Source: Nemertoderma westbladi (Eukaryota > Xenacoelomorpha > Nemertodermatida > Nemertodermatidae). Taken from it: a DNA stretch of 34,877 nucleotides. The stretch lies in NCBI GenBank assembly GCA_032718475.1, contig JAUCBJ010007815.1:1-34877 (forward strand). Direction: 5' to 3'. The stretch's first letter is position 1, and the number at the start of each line of letters is the position of its first letter. Shown here piece by piece: positions 1-10,600 of the stretch. Below the pieces are notes generated by a model. The model was not told the DNA's origin, ran no database searches, and was given only the letters and a program-made list of their open reading frames with translations. The position numbers and the translations under genes were made by a program.

Positions 1-357
1 CCAACCGTGACATTTAATATTAATAATATTTTTTTAATATTCCCAACTATGTAAAGTAAATCTTTCTGACTCACTAGATATTAGTATTATTATCTTATGT
101 ATATTATTGAGATGTTACATATAAAGACATATTTTAATATTCATAGATATATAGTGTACTGTATGTATTATAAATAAATATATACTGTAGGTACTGGTAT
201 ACAAATACCTACTGTATGGACGCACAGGACAAGTTGTAGAAGCCAGTACTGGCCATGGTGATAACTAAGGGAGGGAAGGGAGACCATGCTAGCGGAGTCT
301 GTGGCAGCCCACTTGACGGTGAGATACAGTAGTCCAGGGTGTGGCGGCCATAGTAGA
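1..357. other. A+T-rich non-coding flank
   Basis: No open frame, RNA gene or repeat family is recognisable here. The first 200 bases are A+T-rich with runs such as TTAATAATATT; the last 120 bases are less so and lie just beyond the 3' end of the minus-strand transposase remnant. Confidence 0.5.
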
Positions 358-807
358 CTAATTATTGGTTCCTGCTTTAAATCGTTGGCGAGTTTTAAAC
401 GTCTTCATGGCATCTTCTCTGACTGATTGCGAATGTTCTTTTGCAAGATTATTTGCGAAGGCATTGCACACTGTAGTGAAAATAGTAGAAGAATATGAAT
501 GGCGTTGACAGCCAATTTCTAATGATGGACTATTTCCAAGTACATGTTGCAATATAGCAAGTGCTGCTGGTCGAAATGGGAGAGACCGCCCACGCAGTAG
601 TGTCTCCACTTGTGCCAAAATTAAAAAATAATCTTTGACAATCTCGCGGAGATTCGTTGCTGGGTATGTTAATCCCCCTTGATTGAGTAGGTCGAAGAAT
701 GGCCGGTCGGTTGCTCTTGATGAATCCTCAGCAATTGTATCGTTGCATGTTTTACATTTATCAATATGAGCAAAAGTTGAGATTTTTGAGAGACTTTCAG
801 ACACCAT
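358..807 (-). pseudogene. P-element-like (THAP-type) transposase, C-terminal domain remnant
   Basis: A 149-codon open frame on the minus strand. It has a CKTC cysteine pair near residues 18-21, then a block around residues 36-75 with the signature FFDLLNQGGLTYP followed by a helical stretch. A 'xLxRGGLxxPS' block after a Cys-x2-Cys is typical of the C-terminal part of P-element/THAP9-type transposases; I base this on remembered family pattern, not a search. A broken THAP domain lies about 220 bp upstream on the same strand (1030-1353), as expected for the N-terminus of such a protein, but the roughly 500-residue catalytic middle is absent. It is therefore best read as an internally deleted transposon fossil. 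The frame itself has no stop, so a terminal exon of a domesticated gene cannot be excluded. Confidence 0.5.
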
Positions 808-822
808 CAGTGCAATGGTCTC

Positions 823-981
823 CCGCTAGAGGGCCACATGTCTAAACATTAAATGCCCTCCCATTTCTTTGCTTTTAATCCGTTTAAGCTGAAACTTGGC
901 AGATATGTATTAGACCATTAGCTGTGACTTTCAAAGGAGGCGAATCCATCTGCAGTTCTCCAGTCTGCCGCTAGAGGGCCA
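823..981 (+). promoter_or_regulatory. Two CTCF-like motifs in the same orientation
   Basis: CCGCTAGAGGGCCA occurs at 823-836 and again, identical, at 968-981. It matches the core of the known bilaterian CTCF consensus (CCASYAGRKGGC) except at the third base. The two sites lie 145 bp apart inside the gap between the two transposase pieces. Binding is an inference. The word could equally be a transposon-internal repeat, since a related form appears at 34714-34727. Confidence 0.3.
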
Positions 982-1029
982 ACGTGACTATTTGCATAAA
1001 TTGACCTACCCCCTAACAGTGTCAATTCG

Positions 1030-1353
1030 CTAAGGCTCTGCCAACTTCGTGCTGCGCGAAGTCCCCACTTCGTGTATTGTTGGGTAAGCCTCTTTCGTGA
1101 GCGTCGGTCTTTGTTTATTACTGTTGACAAATCTACTGTCAAAATGAAGGATGCATATTTTTGCTGAAGGACCAGGTGTCCAATCACTCACTACCATTTC
1201 CCATGAACACGATCCAGTTTTTATACTGGGCTGAGTCATGCGAAGGGAAACCGAACATAGATATGGATTCAACTGCAGTGGGGACAAACCTCTTCCGAAG
1301 GAACCCTTTTTGTATCCAGACCTGCATCCTTTCACATTACAAACTCCTACCAT
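1030..1353 (-). pseudogene. THAP zinc-finger domain, frameshifted, of a P-like transposase
   Basis: Read on the minus strand from 1353, the frame opens MVGVCNVKGC, giving the first two THAP cysteines (C-x4-C). It ends with KICILHFDSRF, supplying the final C-x2-H, and then AYPTIH, matching the conserved 'AVPTI' box that closes THAP domains. The middle of the domain fits best in another frame: around 1235-1280 it reads ISMFGFPSHD...KNWIVF, the usual 'S.H.FP....R..W' core. This implies two mutually compensating indels. THAP domains bind DNA and form the N-terminus of P-element transposases; the C-terminal domain of such a protein lies downstream at 807-358. With the catalytic middle missing and the domain frameshifted, this is a fossil. 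Confidence 0.6.
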
Positions 1354-2789
1354 AGTTTATATTATTTTAGTGCCTGAACACTAAATGGTTACCGCGCAGG
1401 GTGATGACGACGATGTCAGATAACATACATACACTATTATAGGCCTATTAAATAACTTATAACGTAGTGTTTTAAATGGTTCTAGAATATAACAAACATA
1501 CCAACTAGGTTTTTTTGGGTAAAAATAATGTAATAATTAGTTAATAAACAGAAATGACTTTAAAAAATTTATTCACAACCACTTAATTATTTTTACTAGT
1601 TATTTTTTATTTAATATTGTAAAAAATATATAAATAAGAAAATTAAAATTGACAGTTTCCAAATAGGTTTCTATTTTCAAAAATAATAACATTGATGAAA
1701 AATACATTTAATACAAGTTTTAATAAACACATAGAATAAAAAAAATTTTGAGAAAAAAAGCATTTTTCCAATTCGCTACTATTTTCAAAAATACTAGCAT
1801 TCATGAAAAAATCAATTCTCCACAAAAAATATTTTATCCAAAAACACGAGCTAGTCAAAAAATACTAGCTACCAAAAAAATTTAATATACATTTTTTGGT
1901 CGCATGATGTTCCAGAAGACAAAGAACACAAGCTAGTACCGTTACAAAAAAGTGGGTGGGTCACCAATAGCAGAAAAGTACCAATAAAAAGAGGCGTTTT
2001 AACTAAAAATTAATAGCTATAATTATCTGATAGAAGATATAGTAATTGTTCTAGAACAATAAAAACAATACTGATAATATATTACATAGGCCTATTATAG
2101 GCAAACAAAGATAGAAAAAGTGCCAAGATGGAAACTTTACCGGTAATGCCTTAATAAGTATACATGCATCAACACATTTAAGTAGCTACAATTGCTTATG
2201 AATTCTGGAATTCAAATATTGTGTACAAGACAACCCATATTATTTACATATAGTTAGTAAATGTCTTCTACCTAAAGTTGTAGTAATCGTTTAAATAAGG
2301 AAAAATGCAAGAATTCCCAATCGATCTAAGCATAGCCTTGTCAAGTCATTTCAAAAAATAATAGTTTATAAATTTGCAGATGAGAATAATATTATTTTGG
2401 AACCTCTAACAACGGACGACTATGCCGATAAAGCACTTTTCACCTCAGTAGATTGTATACATTTCAGGCTAGACTTAACAAATTTTATCTATGGATTGAT
2501 TTTGTAATAGATTTTCCGATTTTCCGAGATTGACTAAGTTCCTTTACAACAAGGAAAACTTCGATGAAGCAAGAACGATTATCAACGAAACAATATAGAG
2601 AACGATGAAATCCTTGGTGAATGTCAGCTCAACGTACGGACAGACAAGCAATCGTTCTTCTAGAAGTAAAATTAAAAGGTAAAGTTTCATTAATAATATT
2701 TCGTTGATACCAGTAGTAGTGACTAAAAGTGCTGAGGAATAATAAATTATAGAAATTGTTGAAAATTATTATAAAGCATGGTTTTGATG
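1354..2789. other. A+T-rich non-coding region with a local direct repeat
   Basis: No supported gene. At 1658-1700 and 1767-1812 there is an imperfect direct repeat, period about 109 bp, sharing CTATTTTCAAAAATA and then CATTSATGAAAAA. It also contains an approximate inverted tract rich in AAAAATACTAGC. The remainder is unstructured A+T-rich DNA. Confidence 0.45.
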
Positions 2790-3257
2790 GTTACTACGGT
2801 AACCAGGTAGTAAAATAATTTTATAAATTTGTTACAATTATACAAACCAATAATTTTTCATGAAGGTATGTCAGTACCAATAAGAATATTCCAATAAATA
2901 CATATTTAAAGTTGAATACCAGTTGCTATGGCAACCTTAAGTACAAAATATACCCCCCCCCCCCCCACCCGGCGGCGCGCAAGAAATGAAGAGATATTAT
3001 TATCTTGATCAGCATTATTGAATTTCCTAAAAAGAAAAATTCTAACTTTTTATCTGAAATATAGGTGAAAAGTGTATATTTTAAATCGTCGCTGCTGGTA
3101 GCTATGGTAACTAGGTGATGTTAAAACCTACACAGAATATAGGCAACTAACCAAATTATACCTGATTCAAGTTTTGACTTAATCGATATAAGTGTTCAGT
3201 TGTAAAATGCAAAATAAATGTATATATTGAAATTACATTACTGGTTGCTATGGTAAT
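2790..3257. repeat. Decayed tandem repeat carrying four RFX/X-box-like palindromes
   Basis: Near-palindromes lie at 2790-2803 (GTTACTACGGTAAC), 2922-2935 (GTTGCTATGGCAAC), 3098-3111 (GTAGCTATGGTAAC) and 3244-3257 (GTTGCTATGGTAAT), 132, 176 and 146 bp apart. Flanks are partly shared: an AAATACATATTT/AATGTATATATT-like stretch and AC(T/C)(G/A)G precede, and AGGTAG/AGGTGA/TGGCAG follow. This indicates a diverged tandem unit of about 150 bp. The palindrome matches the known RFX consensus (GTNRCC-N0-3-RGYAAC) well in the first two copies. Whether it is a functional array or a satellite remnant is open. Confidence 0.5.
2953..2966. repeat. Poly-C tract (C14)
   Basis: A homopolymer of 14 C followed by ACCCGGCGGCGCGC, an abrupt G+C-rich island in A+T-rich DNA between the second and third X-box-like palindromes. 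Confidence 0.9.
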
Positions 3258-3951
3258 TGGCAGCAAAAAAAATTTCCTCAAAAGGTAGAAAATTTACTAA
3301 TCTAGAATTAGTGAAATTTTTGTGACCAGCAGATAAAGTGGGAAAAAGTTATTAAAGTTGAAAGTTACCCCACTAAATTTTTACGCCTGCAGCAGCATTC
3401 CGGGTCGTGTTATAGTAGGTCATGGTTGGACTATCTCTAAACGTATTCCACTTCGTATTCCACTTATCCCCTTCACTGAATATCCTGCTGGAACTGAGGT
3501 TCTTGGCTATCTTCCCTGGACTTCATGTTTCTAAAAATCATTTTCATATTATTTTAGTTTATTAGTTATATTGTTCTTTAGTGATTTTTTTTATATTGGA
3601 GCAGTCAAAATAAATATGCAAATTGAGTGTTGAAAAAATATATAATTTTGAGTAATTTTGTTATGTTATTTTTACACAATCAATAACTTCCCGAGATGCA
3701 CCAGACTGGCAGACAATCAGCACGACTGCGCATCGTAGTCTGCTATGCCTGCAGGGCCACACAATTGATCAGCAACAAAATTCAACTTGGACTTGAAAAT
3801 GGGTTAAATAAAATTTTTAATTTATTAAATAAACTTATAATTTATTATTATAACAATTTAAATTTTAATCAGAAAAAAAACACAAAATATATACCAGAAA
3901 ATATAGGTAATTCTAAATTGGTAATAAAATGACTTTGCAATATTCTATCAC
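3258..3951. other. Non-coding region
   Basis: No supported gene. A 78-codon frame at 3696-3932 is low-complexity N/K/I/L sequence made by A+T-rich DNA and has no domain. A moderately G+C-rich patch at about 3690-3770 is flanked by poly-A/T-rich sequence. Confidence 0.45.
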
Positions 3952-4116
3952 ACCCTTTGAAACCCGGGGGCCCATATATGACCCATGCTGGCAAAGGAAC
4001 AGAGTGTTTCGAAAATTTTTTTTTTAGCAAATTGTGTTATTGGGACCTAAAATGACCTGTTAAAACACAAAAATAATTTTTACCATGATGGGAACATAAT
4101 TCGGGTCTGAAAGGGT
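3952..4116. mobile_element. Short terminal-inverted-repeat element (possible MITE)
   Basis: The left end ACCCTTTGAAACCCGG (3952-3967) is matched in inverted orientation at 4101-4116, whose complement reads ACCCTTTCAGACCCGA; 13 of 16 bases agree. The 165-bp unit has no coding capacity. The CCCTTT start resembles the piggyBac-like element at 21992, and TTTTAA follows the right end, but no TTAA is present at the left end. The family assignment is therefore only a guess. Confidence 0.35.
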
Positions 4117-4625
4117 TTTAACGTTTTATTTCAATGTATTATATTAATAAATACACAACATTCTAGAACACGATATTTTTCACCTGTAACAACACATTCA
4201 TAAATAAAATGTCCCAGATGGTAGTGTGGGGCGAGACACGAATGGCGAGCCATTCGTTTGAATTCCATTGATTTCCATTCCATTGATTTTTCAAAAGTCT
4301 GTGTGTGTGTGTGTGTGTGTGTGTCGGAAGCCATAAATGTTGGAAGCCATAATCTAAATTAATATCTTCAGCTAAATTGTATGGTTGAGTCATTTTGAAC
4401 GGTCTCTCCATGGAAATTAATTATTTAGCACCATACGATTAAAGTTAATTTGCACAGAAATTAGATATCTGGAATCCATGTACCCCATTCCATTATAGTT
4501 TTTTATTTTTTCAAGTGAATTGCGTTAATAAATGTATTTTTAATTGATTTAAACATAATTAACATTGTAAATTCATACGCTGATTCCATTCTCCCCCATA
4601 GAGCCTAAGGCATGGGAAGGGCAGC
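4117..4625. other. Non-coding flank with (GT)12 microsatellite
   Basis: A GT dinucleotide tract occupies 4301-4324. Nearby are two short direct repeats (ATTCCATTGATTT twice at 4262-4290 and GGAAGCCATAA twice at 4326-4352). The last bases, GCAGC at 4621-4625, are the left target-site candidate of BEL copy 1. No gene is seen. Confidence 0.6.
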
Positions 4626-5757
4626 TGTAAAAGCTTTTGCGGATATAACAAGTAATTTTTCTCCGCAATATACCGTGTAGGTGCTTTAGCGGACATAACA
4701 AGCCATTTTCTGCCGCAATGCGCTTAATACTCTAAAAGACTGGAACTCAGATGACGAAATCTGTCAGCTGATTTACTGTAAACGTGGAACCTCTCTTTGT
4801 TCAGCTCGCTCAGCCAATCAGAGCGATTTTCATTTTATGTTGGACAAGGGCCTATGTAAAACCGCGCAATGCATTACGGTCTTTGTTTACCTTTCTGAGC
4901 GAGAGAACTGCTTGGAAATTCTTCTGTACTTCTGTGTGGAAGTTTCAGACTTTGACCTAAACATCAGAAACATCAGATGGCTTTGATTACAAGAACGTAA
5001 AACTATTAACGCAACGCAGCACACCGCATCACACCGCAAGTCAACATTGCTGCACAGCACATGGAACACTGCATAAGCAACACATACTGACTGTTCACCG
5101 CATTATTTGCTTCTGATATTAATTGGTGTTATGTTAATGTATATTGCTGATATATTTGGAGAATACCGATGAATAATCATAAAACCCCACAATCTTTTTG
5201 ATTACTGAAGGTTAGAGGAACAGGTTTACCGGTAGCAACTGCGACTTACATTATAGTGGTTTTTTTTGTGTGAATTAAATGCTATTTCATAATCCCTACA
5301 TGTGTCAGTTGCGATCCTCCTTATATATGATCAAATTCAGTGATGGTCGGCAGATCAGTGTGAAGTAGTGTGAAGCCGTGTGAAGTAGTGTGAAGGTTAA
5401 TAAGGCATCTCCTAAAGAATGCGCTTTTTACGAAACTCAGTAGCCATCCAGTTGTGATTAGTATAAGTCATAACTCTGTTTTATACTTAAAGCGCCACGG
5501 CCTAAAGGAACTGTTAATATTTCCCCGAAAGTAAATATATTGTCAGAGATTATATATTAACGATCAATCGAATAATACAGTAGGTCTACACTGCAATCAC
5601 TATCAAAGCATCCGAATCCAGTCTCCCTTAACTGTGGGTGAATGGTCGCGCACAGGCTGGCTTCGGCTGATGTAACTTCAGTACATTAAATAATTGATAT
5701 ACAAAAAGACAATTAAAATTGGCAGGTTAAACTGCTAAAGGTCTAAAAGCGCGAACA
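4626..5757 (+). repeat. 5' LTR of BEL copy 1
   Basis: A 1132-bp LTR with TGT...ACA ends. Near its start it has two units of a 49-bp repeat containing GCGGACATAACAAGCCATTTT; the 3' LTR has three. A TATA-like TTATATATGA at 5321-5330 is followed by four TGTGAAG repeats (about 5359-5396), a plausible core promoter and start region. The bases after the LTR (TTAATAG) do not begin with TGG, so no ordinary tRNA primer site is adjacent. Confidence 0.85.
5321..5330 (+). promoter_or_regulatory. LTR TATA-like core promoter, copy 1 5' LTR
   Basis: TTATATATGA lies about 690 bp into the LTR. It is preserved in the 3' LTR at 15955-15964, with a related TTTTATATGTGA in the copy 2 LTRs (about 16880 and 30111). 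Transcription presumably starts 25-35 bp downstream, near the TGTGAAG repeats; this is inferred from position only. Confidence 0.4.
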
Positions 5758-7653
5758 TTAATAGTTTTAAACTCTTGATTGCACGTAGGCAATAAATTCG
5801 AATGTACCGGTCGGACGGTAAACTGTAGGCCTAAATACCTAACCACCCGAACCGGTACTTACCAGTACCCAGTATTATTTCGATTGAGATATATTGTATA
5901 TTGTAGGCTGTTAGGGGATTAGGGATTGATCACCCCTTATTCCTTTGTATGGTTTACTTATTTCTGTCAGTTTTATTTATCTGTAAGTGTGATATTGAGC
6001 AGAAGGCGTGTAAGCCTGCTCAAATTGTACAAATAATTTGTAGGCTGGATTGTTGTCTGGCTGTTGTTAAGTCTGAAGCGATTGCAGTGTGTGTAGAGTG
6101 TATGTCCGATAAAGTACTAGTTAGGAAGGTGGGGGCATCCAGTGTTGTAAGGTAAATCCCCCCCCCCCCCCCCCGAAAGAATAAGTCGTACTACTCGGTT
6201 AGAACGCCTACTAACTAACCATTTCGGAGTCTGCATATACTGTAGTTTATTTAGGCTTGCCAATAGTCTGCCAGCATTTGGTCTGTATTTTGTTTGTGTA
6301 GTCTGCACGGGTAGCGTAATATTTAATATTCGCAACCTACATAACTCCCCAAGTTTATTCCTACAGTAATTGTGCTTGTTACACATACCGTTATAGTTAA
6401 ATTAACCCCGGTACTACATCAGGGCTGCTTGGCGTAGGTAAAGACTGGTGCCTTTATGCTCTAGTCACTCCAGCAGATACCGTGGTTCTTTTAGCTGTAC
6501 AAGTATATTTAACTGCTGGTTATTTGTTGTATAAGTATTTGTACCTAATCTAGGGTTTAGTGTACAGTACTTTCCGAAGGTAATTGGTGTGTAGGCAGTA
6601 TATTTGTGTTGTAAAGTGGTTAATAGGCACGTTAGCTCTGGTTGGCTGCGGTAATTAACTTCTAGGTAAGGACACTCCGGGTACATAACGTAGTACTTAT
6701 AGAGCTGTAGAGCTAAAGACTATAAGTCATCAGACGGTGGTATTTTCTTATCTGGACAACGCAATTTATTTACTACTGCTTAATTATTTTCAAATACCGT
6801 AGTTTCCTGTCCGTTTGTAATAACCAGAAATTCTAACTCCTTGTTAGGCTGGTTTGTAGATTTCCTGCAAAATTACCCTAAAATTTGTACGTGTAACTTT
6901 TGTGTTTATTTAGAGATTGTAATCTCTCACAGTAATTGTATGTAATTTGTAGTAATAAGTAACTTAGTAAAGTAGAATTATTTGTTTTAGTGTCTAACAA
7001 GTAGCACTCCACTGAGAGTGTTCAGCTTCTGTGTAGTGACTCCTTACCAGAAATAATAACATTTATTTCAAACATTGACAAAAACCCTTGTACGGGTATA
7101 TAATATATTATAAATCAACTCAAACCGATTTATAAAATAGTAGGCCTGTTATACATCAATTAGGTCTTAATATCGGTTGGACTACTGCTTAATAACAGTA
7201 ATAAAGTAAAGGAAAGTAACCCTAAAATTCAGAAATTCAGTTATTCTAAAATAATTGACATTACCGGTATTTATAATAGGCTTATTATATTTATTTCTAT
7301 AAATTTGGCTGAGATTATATACCCGTATTCTGTAATTAATCCTAGTCTATAATAATACTTATATATACTATAAGTGTATGCTGTATACCGGTATTTACGG
7401 TAGGCTTATTATATTTATTTCTATAAATTTATGCTGAAATTATATACCGGTATTCTGTGACTAATCCTAGTCTGTAATAATACTTATATATATACTATAA
7501 GTGTATACCGGTATTCTAATATATTATATATATATCGCGTTACATTGAGTAACGATATCGGTAATTAATTACTAGGCTTACAGTTGATACTGAATTACTA
7601 GACTTGCTTTAACTGTCGTTTATAGTAGTAGGCATTCAACTGTACAATCAAAC
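5758..7653 (+). other. 5' leader of BEL copy 1
   Basis: A 1.9-kb non-coding leader between LTR and gag. It aligns along its length with 17341-19555 of copy 2. It includes a C17 run at 6158-6174 (only C5 in copy 2) and two near-identical units of about 124 bp starting TACCGGTAT at 7262 and 7386. Small open frames inside it (for example 5949-6155) are not preserved in copy 2. Such a long leader could hold packaging or translation signals; nothing specific is recognised. Confidence 0.6.
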
Positions 7654-10600
7654 ATGGCTGACACAAAGCAAACTCTGTCAGATAGTCTCCTAGAAAGAAC
7701 AGTCTGCGACTCAGACAGGAGTGCAGAACATCTGAGACCGAAGTCCAAGTCCCCTCCTACTGTAAGAAAGGTCATCCCTTCAAGTCAAGCGGGACCAAGA
7801 GGCAGCTGTTAAACAGCAGCAACACCCGAACCGAGAACTTATTTCCCAGCGGCCCGATAGCTCCAGTAGTTCAGATACTGTAAAGTTGACACCCGAGATC
7901 GGAGCAAAGATGGCAGAAGCGGTTTATTCGGATCCACTTCGCATTCTTCCTGAAGCTGTACTCACTAGGGTATTGATTGCGGTGGAGGAACATCAAATCG
8001 ATTGGGCGAGAAGTAAGCGATCGACCAAGGACAGTTATGCGGGATACACAATAGAGGAACTGAAGTCTATTGTCGAGACGCAATGGAACTTCCCCGGACC
8101 CGGACTCCCGTTTAACTTATCGGAAGCTGCCTGGGAGGACTTATACCAGATGGGAGTGGTAAAGGACACTAGAGATCCAGCTGTGTGGAAGAGGTCGGCA
8201 GCAGGATATGTACAGGGATTCTTCAGCTCTTTGGAGCGACTAGAGGAACACCTGTTTCAACAACTCCAAGGACCTCAAGAGCAGGGAGAGGTGCTTTATC
8301 AAGTTCGAGAACGAATCTTAAGGATCAGACTAATCCTTTTGGCCTTTGAGGAAGCCTCAAAGAGAAGTCAAGATACGTCGTTGCAAGTTGCCGTAAAGAC
8401 TTGGTACCAACGAGTGAGTCTTAAAGTCCAAGGAACGACCCAATGGAAAATTCAGCTAACTGAGCGCGCGACCCATGGAGAATCAACAGACGCTACCTTT
8501 TCTTAGGTGGAAAGCGAAGTTACATCAGATAAACCTCAGAAGAAAGACGCTATTGACATCTATCTGTCGGACTATCAACGATTTATAGGTAACAAAGAGT
8601 TAAGGAGAAGGCTAGCTGGACTTCCCCCTAATAGTGAGGGAGCCAAATTTGTGTTAGACTCCTTAGATGCCGAAATGTTAGCCGCCAATCGAGCTAAATT
8701 TGAGGAAAGAATCCGCATCGTTAGAGTCCAAGAAGAGCAGCTAAAGAAAAAAAACAAATTAAAGACAGAAAGGCAGCAACAGCGGCAGCGGCAGAAGCGA
8801 AAAGAAAAGCGGCAGTGGCAGAGGTAGAAAGAAAAGCGGCAGAGGCAGAAAGAAAAGCGGCAGCTGCAGAAGCGGAAAGAACTGCGGCAGAGGCAGTGGT
8901 AGAAGCAGAACGGAAGGCATCTGAAGAGACAACCCAACTAGTGTTGGAAAATCTTCAAGAGAGGCAAGACTACTTAAATAAACAGATAACAGCTAGTCAG
9001 ATGCAGATGATAAGTCGATCTACTCCGAAGAGACAGGGATTTACAGCATCTGATGAAGGCGATACAACAGATCCTGAAGGCGGAGGAAATAGATCTCGTT
9101 CCAGCAGACGTAGAAGAACACCCCACCGTCAGAAATTGCCTAATTTGCCCCCAGCTGTGAGAAGGCAACTAGCTAGTGTAGACTTAGGTAGTACAGAACC
9201 CACAAACCAAATTATTAGAGTAGAAAGACTCCCTACTATAGTAGATGAGCCTGAAATAATTGGGCCTGTTCTCGAAGCCACCCCTTCTGTGATAGAGACC
9301 CCTGTACTTCCAGAACCTAACTCTAAATTCCCTTTGCACAGTACTAAACTACCTGTGCCCAGTAGAATAGTCCCTGAATTCCCCCCGGTCCTGGACGCCG
9401 AGCAAGACATCAACGATTTGTCGCCCGTCATCCCTCGTCTGCCCGCTACTATGTTGGCGGCTCCCGCTTCGGCGGTAGAGTGGGTGGATGAGCGACGGCG
9501 GGGGATGGATCTCCTGCTTGGACAAAAGGAGGAACATCGGGCACGTTCCTCCCAACAGGTCCGGGAGTTGGAAGGGACTGTTCAGCAGTTAAAGGGAACA
9601 GTATGAGAGGGTAGGTTAGAACTGCAAGAAGTGCAGCAGAGTATCGTGTTAGAACGCGATAAATTAGTAAATATACAAAGGGGTATACCACCACCCCCTG
9701 TAACAATGTGTCAACCTGTTAGGTCTGAAGTATTTCATGCGCAAGGTGTGGAGCCTACATGCATCTATACTGCTAGTGAAGTAGAAACTCCTATAGTAAA
9801 CCCTATTAAGGATAATTATAAACCTGTTGATAATGATATTCCATATAGACCTGATCCTAATCCGAGAAATTTATTTACCGATAACTCGATATTAAATAAT
9901 ATGATGGCCCAAGAAAGTTTTACGAGTCAAATGGCTAGAACCGAAGCCCGTCAAGCGGTAAAGGTGGGAGAGATCGTCAAGTTCAATGGAGATGAGATGA
10001 AATGGTTACCTTTTAATGAATATTATAAAGATAACATACAGAACTCTGTACTATCTAACGGAGAGAAACTTAGATTCCTCATCGAGTGCTTGGAAGGACC
10101 TCCCAAGTTAATGGCGTTATAGTTTATTGGACATCCAGATGGATTAAGACAAGTTTGGGATACACTAAACATGAGGTATGGTAATAGGACTAACATAGCT
10201 AGGTATTTGTATGCGAAATTAATGGCGCCCCAAAAGTTCCTTAGCAGCGGGATTATAGAGTTTTCCGACGAGATTCAGGAGATCTGTAGACAGTTAGACT
10301 GGTTGGGTAAGTCTCATGAATACCAGAATTCTATGGTTGTAGGAGCCCTAGCATCAGCTTTGCCAAAGGGTAGAGTAGGTACTCGCTGGGACAAAAAGGT
10401 TCTCTATTTGATGGACCAACAACATAGAGATCCAACCATGACGGACCTTCTGTCATTCTTAAACCGAGAGGTAAGATTACAACTCCTAAAACAGTCTATT
10501 GAGAAGACTGCTGAAAGTGAGGTAAGTGAAAAACCTGTTTCTAGGAGAAAGGTAACACCAGTGTGTTATACAGACGACGGCGAAAGCCAAACCTCCCACG

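Noticed and set aside
3696-3932. 78-codon plus-strand frame
   Set aside because: Low-complexity A+T-rich sequence with no recognisable domain.
4131-4411. Minus-strand frames with THTHTH runs
   Set aside because: Created by the (GT)12 microsatellite.
5949-6155. 68-codon frame with a hydrophobic start in the copy 1 leader
   Set aside because: Not preserved in the aligned copy 2 leader (17580-17780), which lacks the start and frame.
5758-7653. Possibility that the LTR extends up to gag
   Set aside because: Every 3' LTR copy (16391, 32604, 32938) ends at the same GCGAACA and is followed by unrelated DNA, so the LTR stops there.
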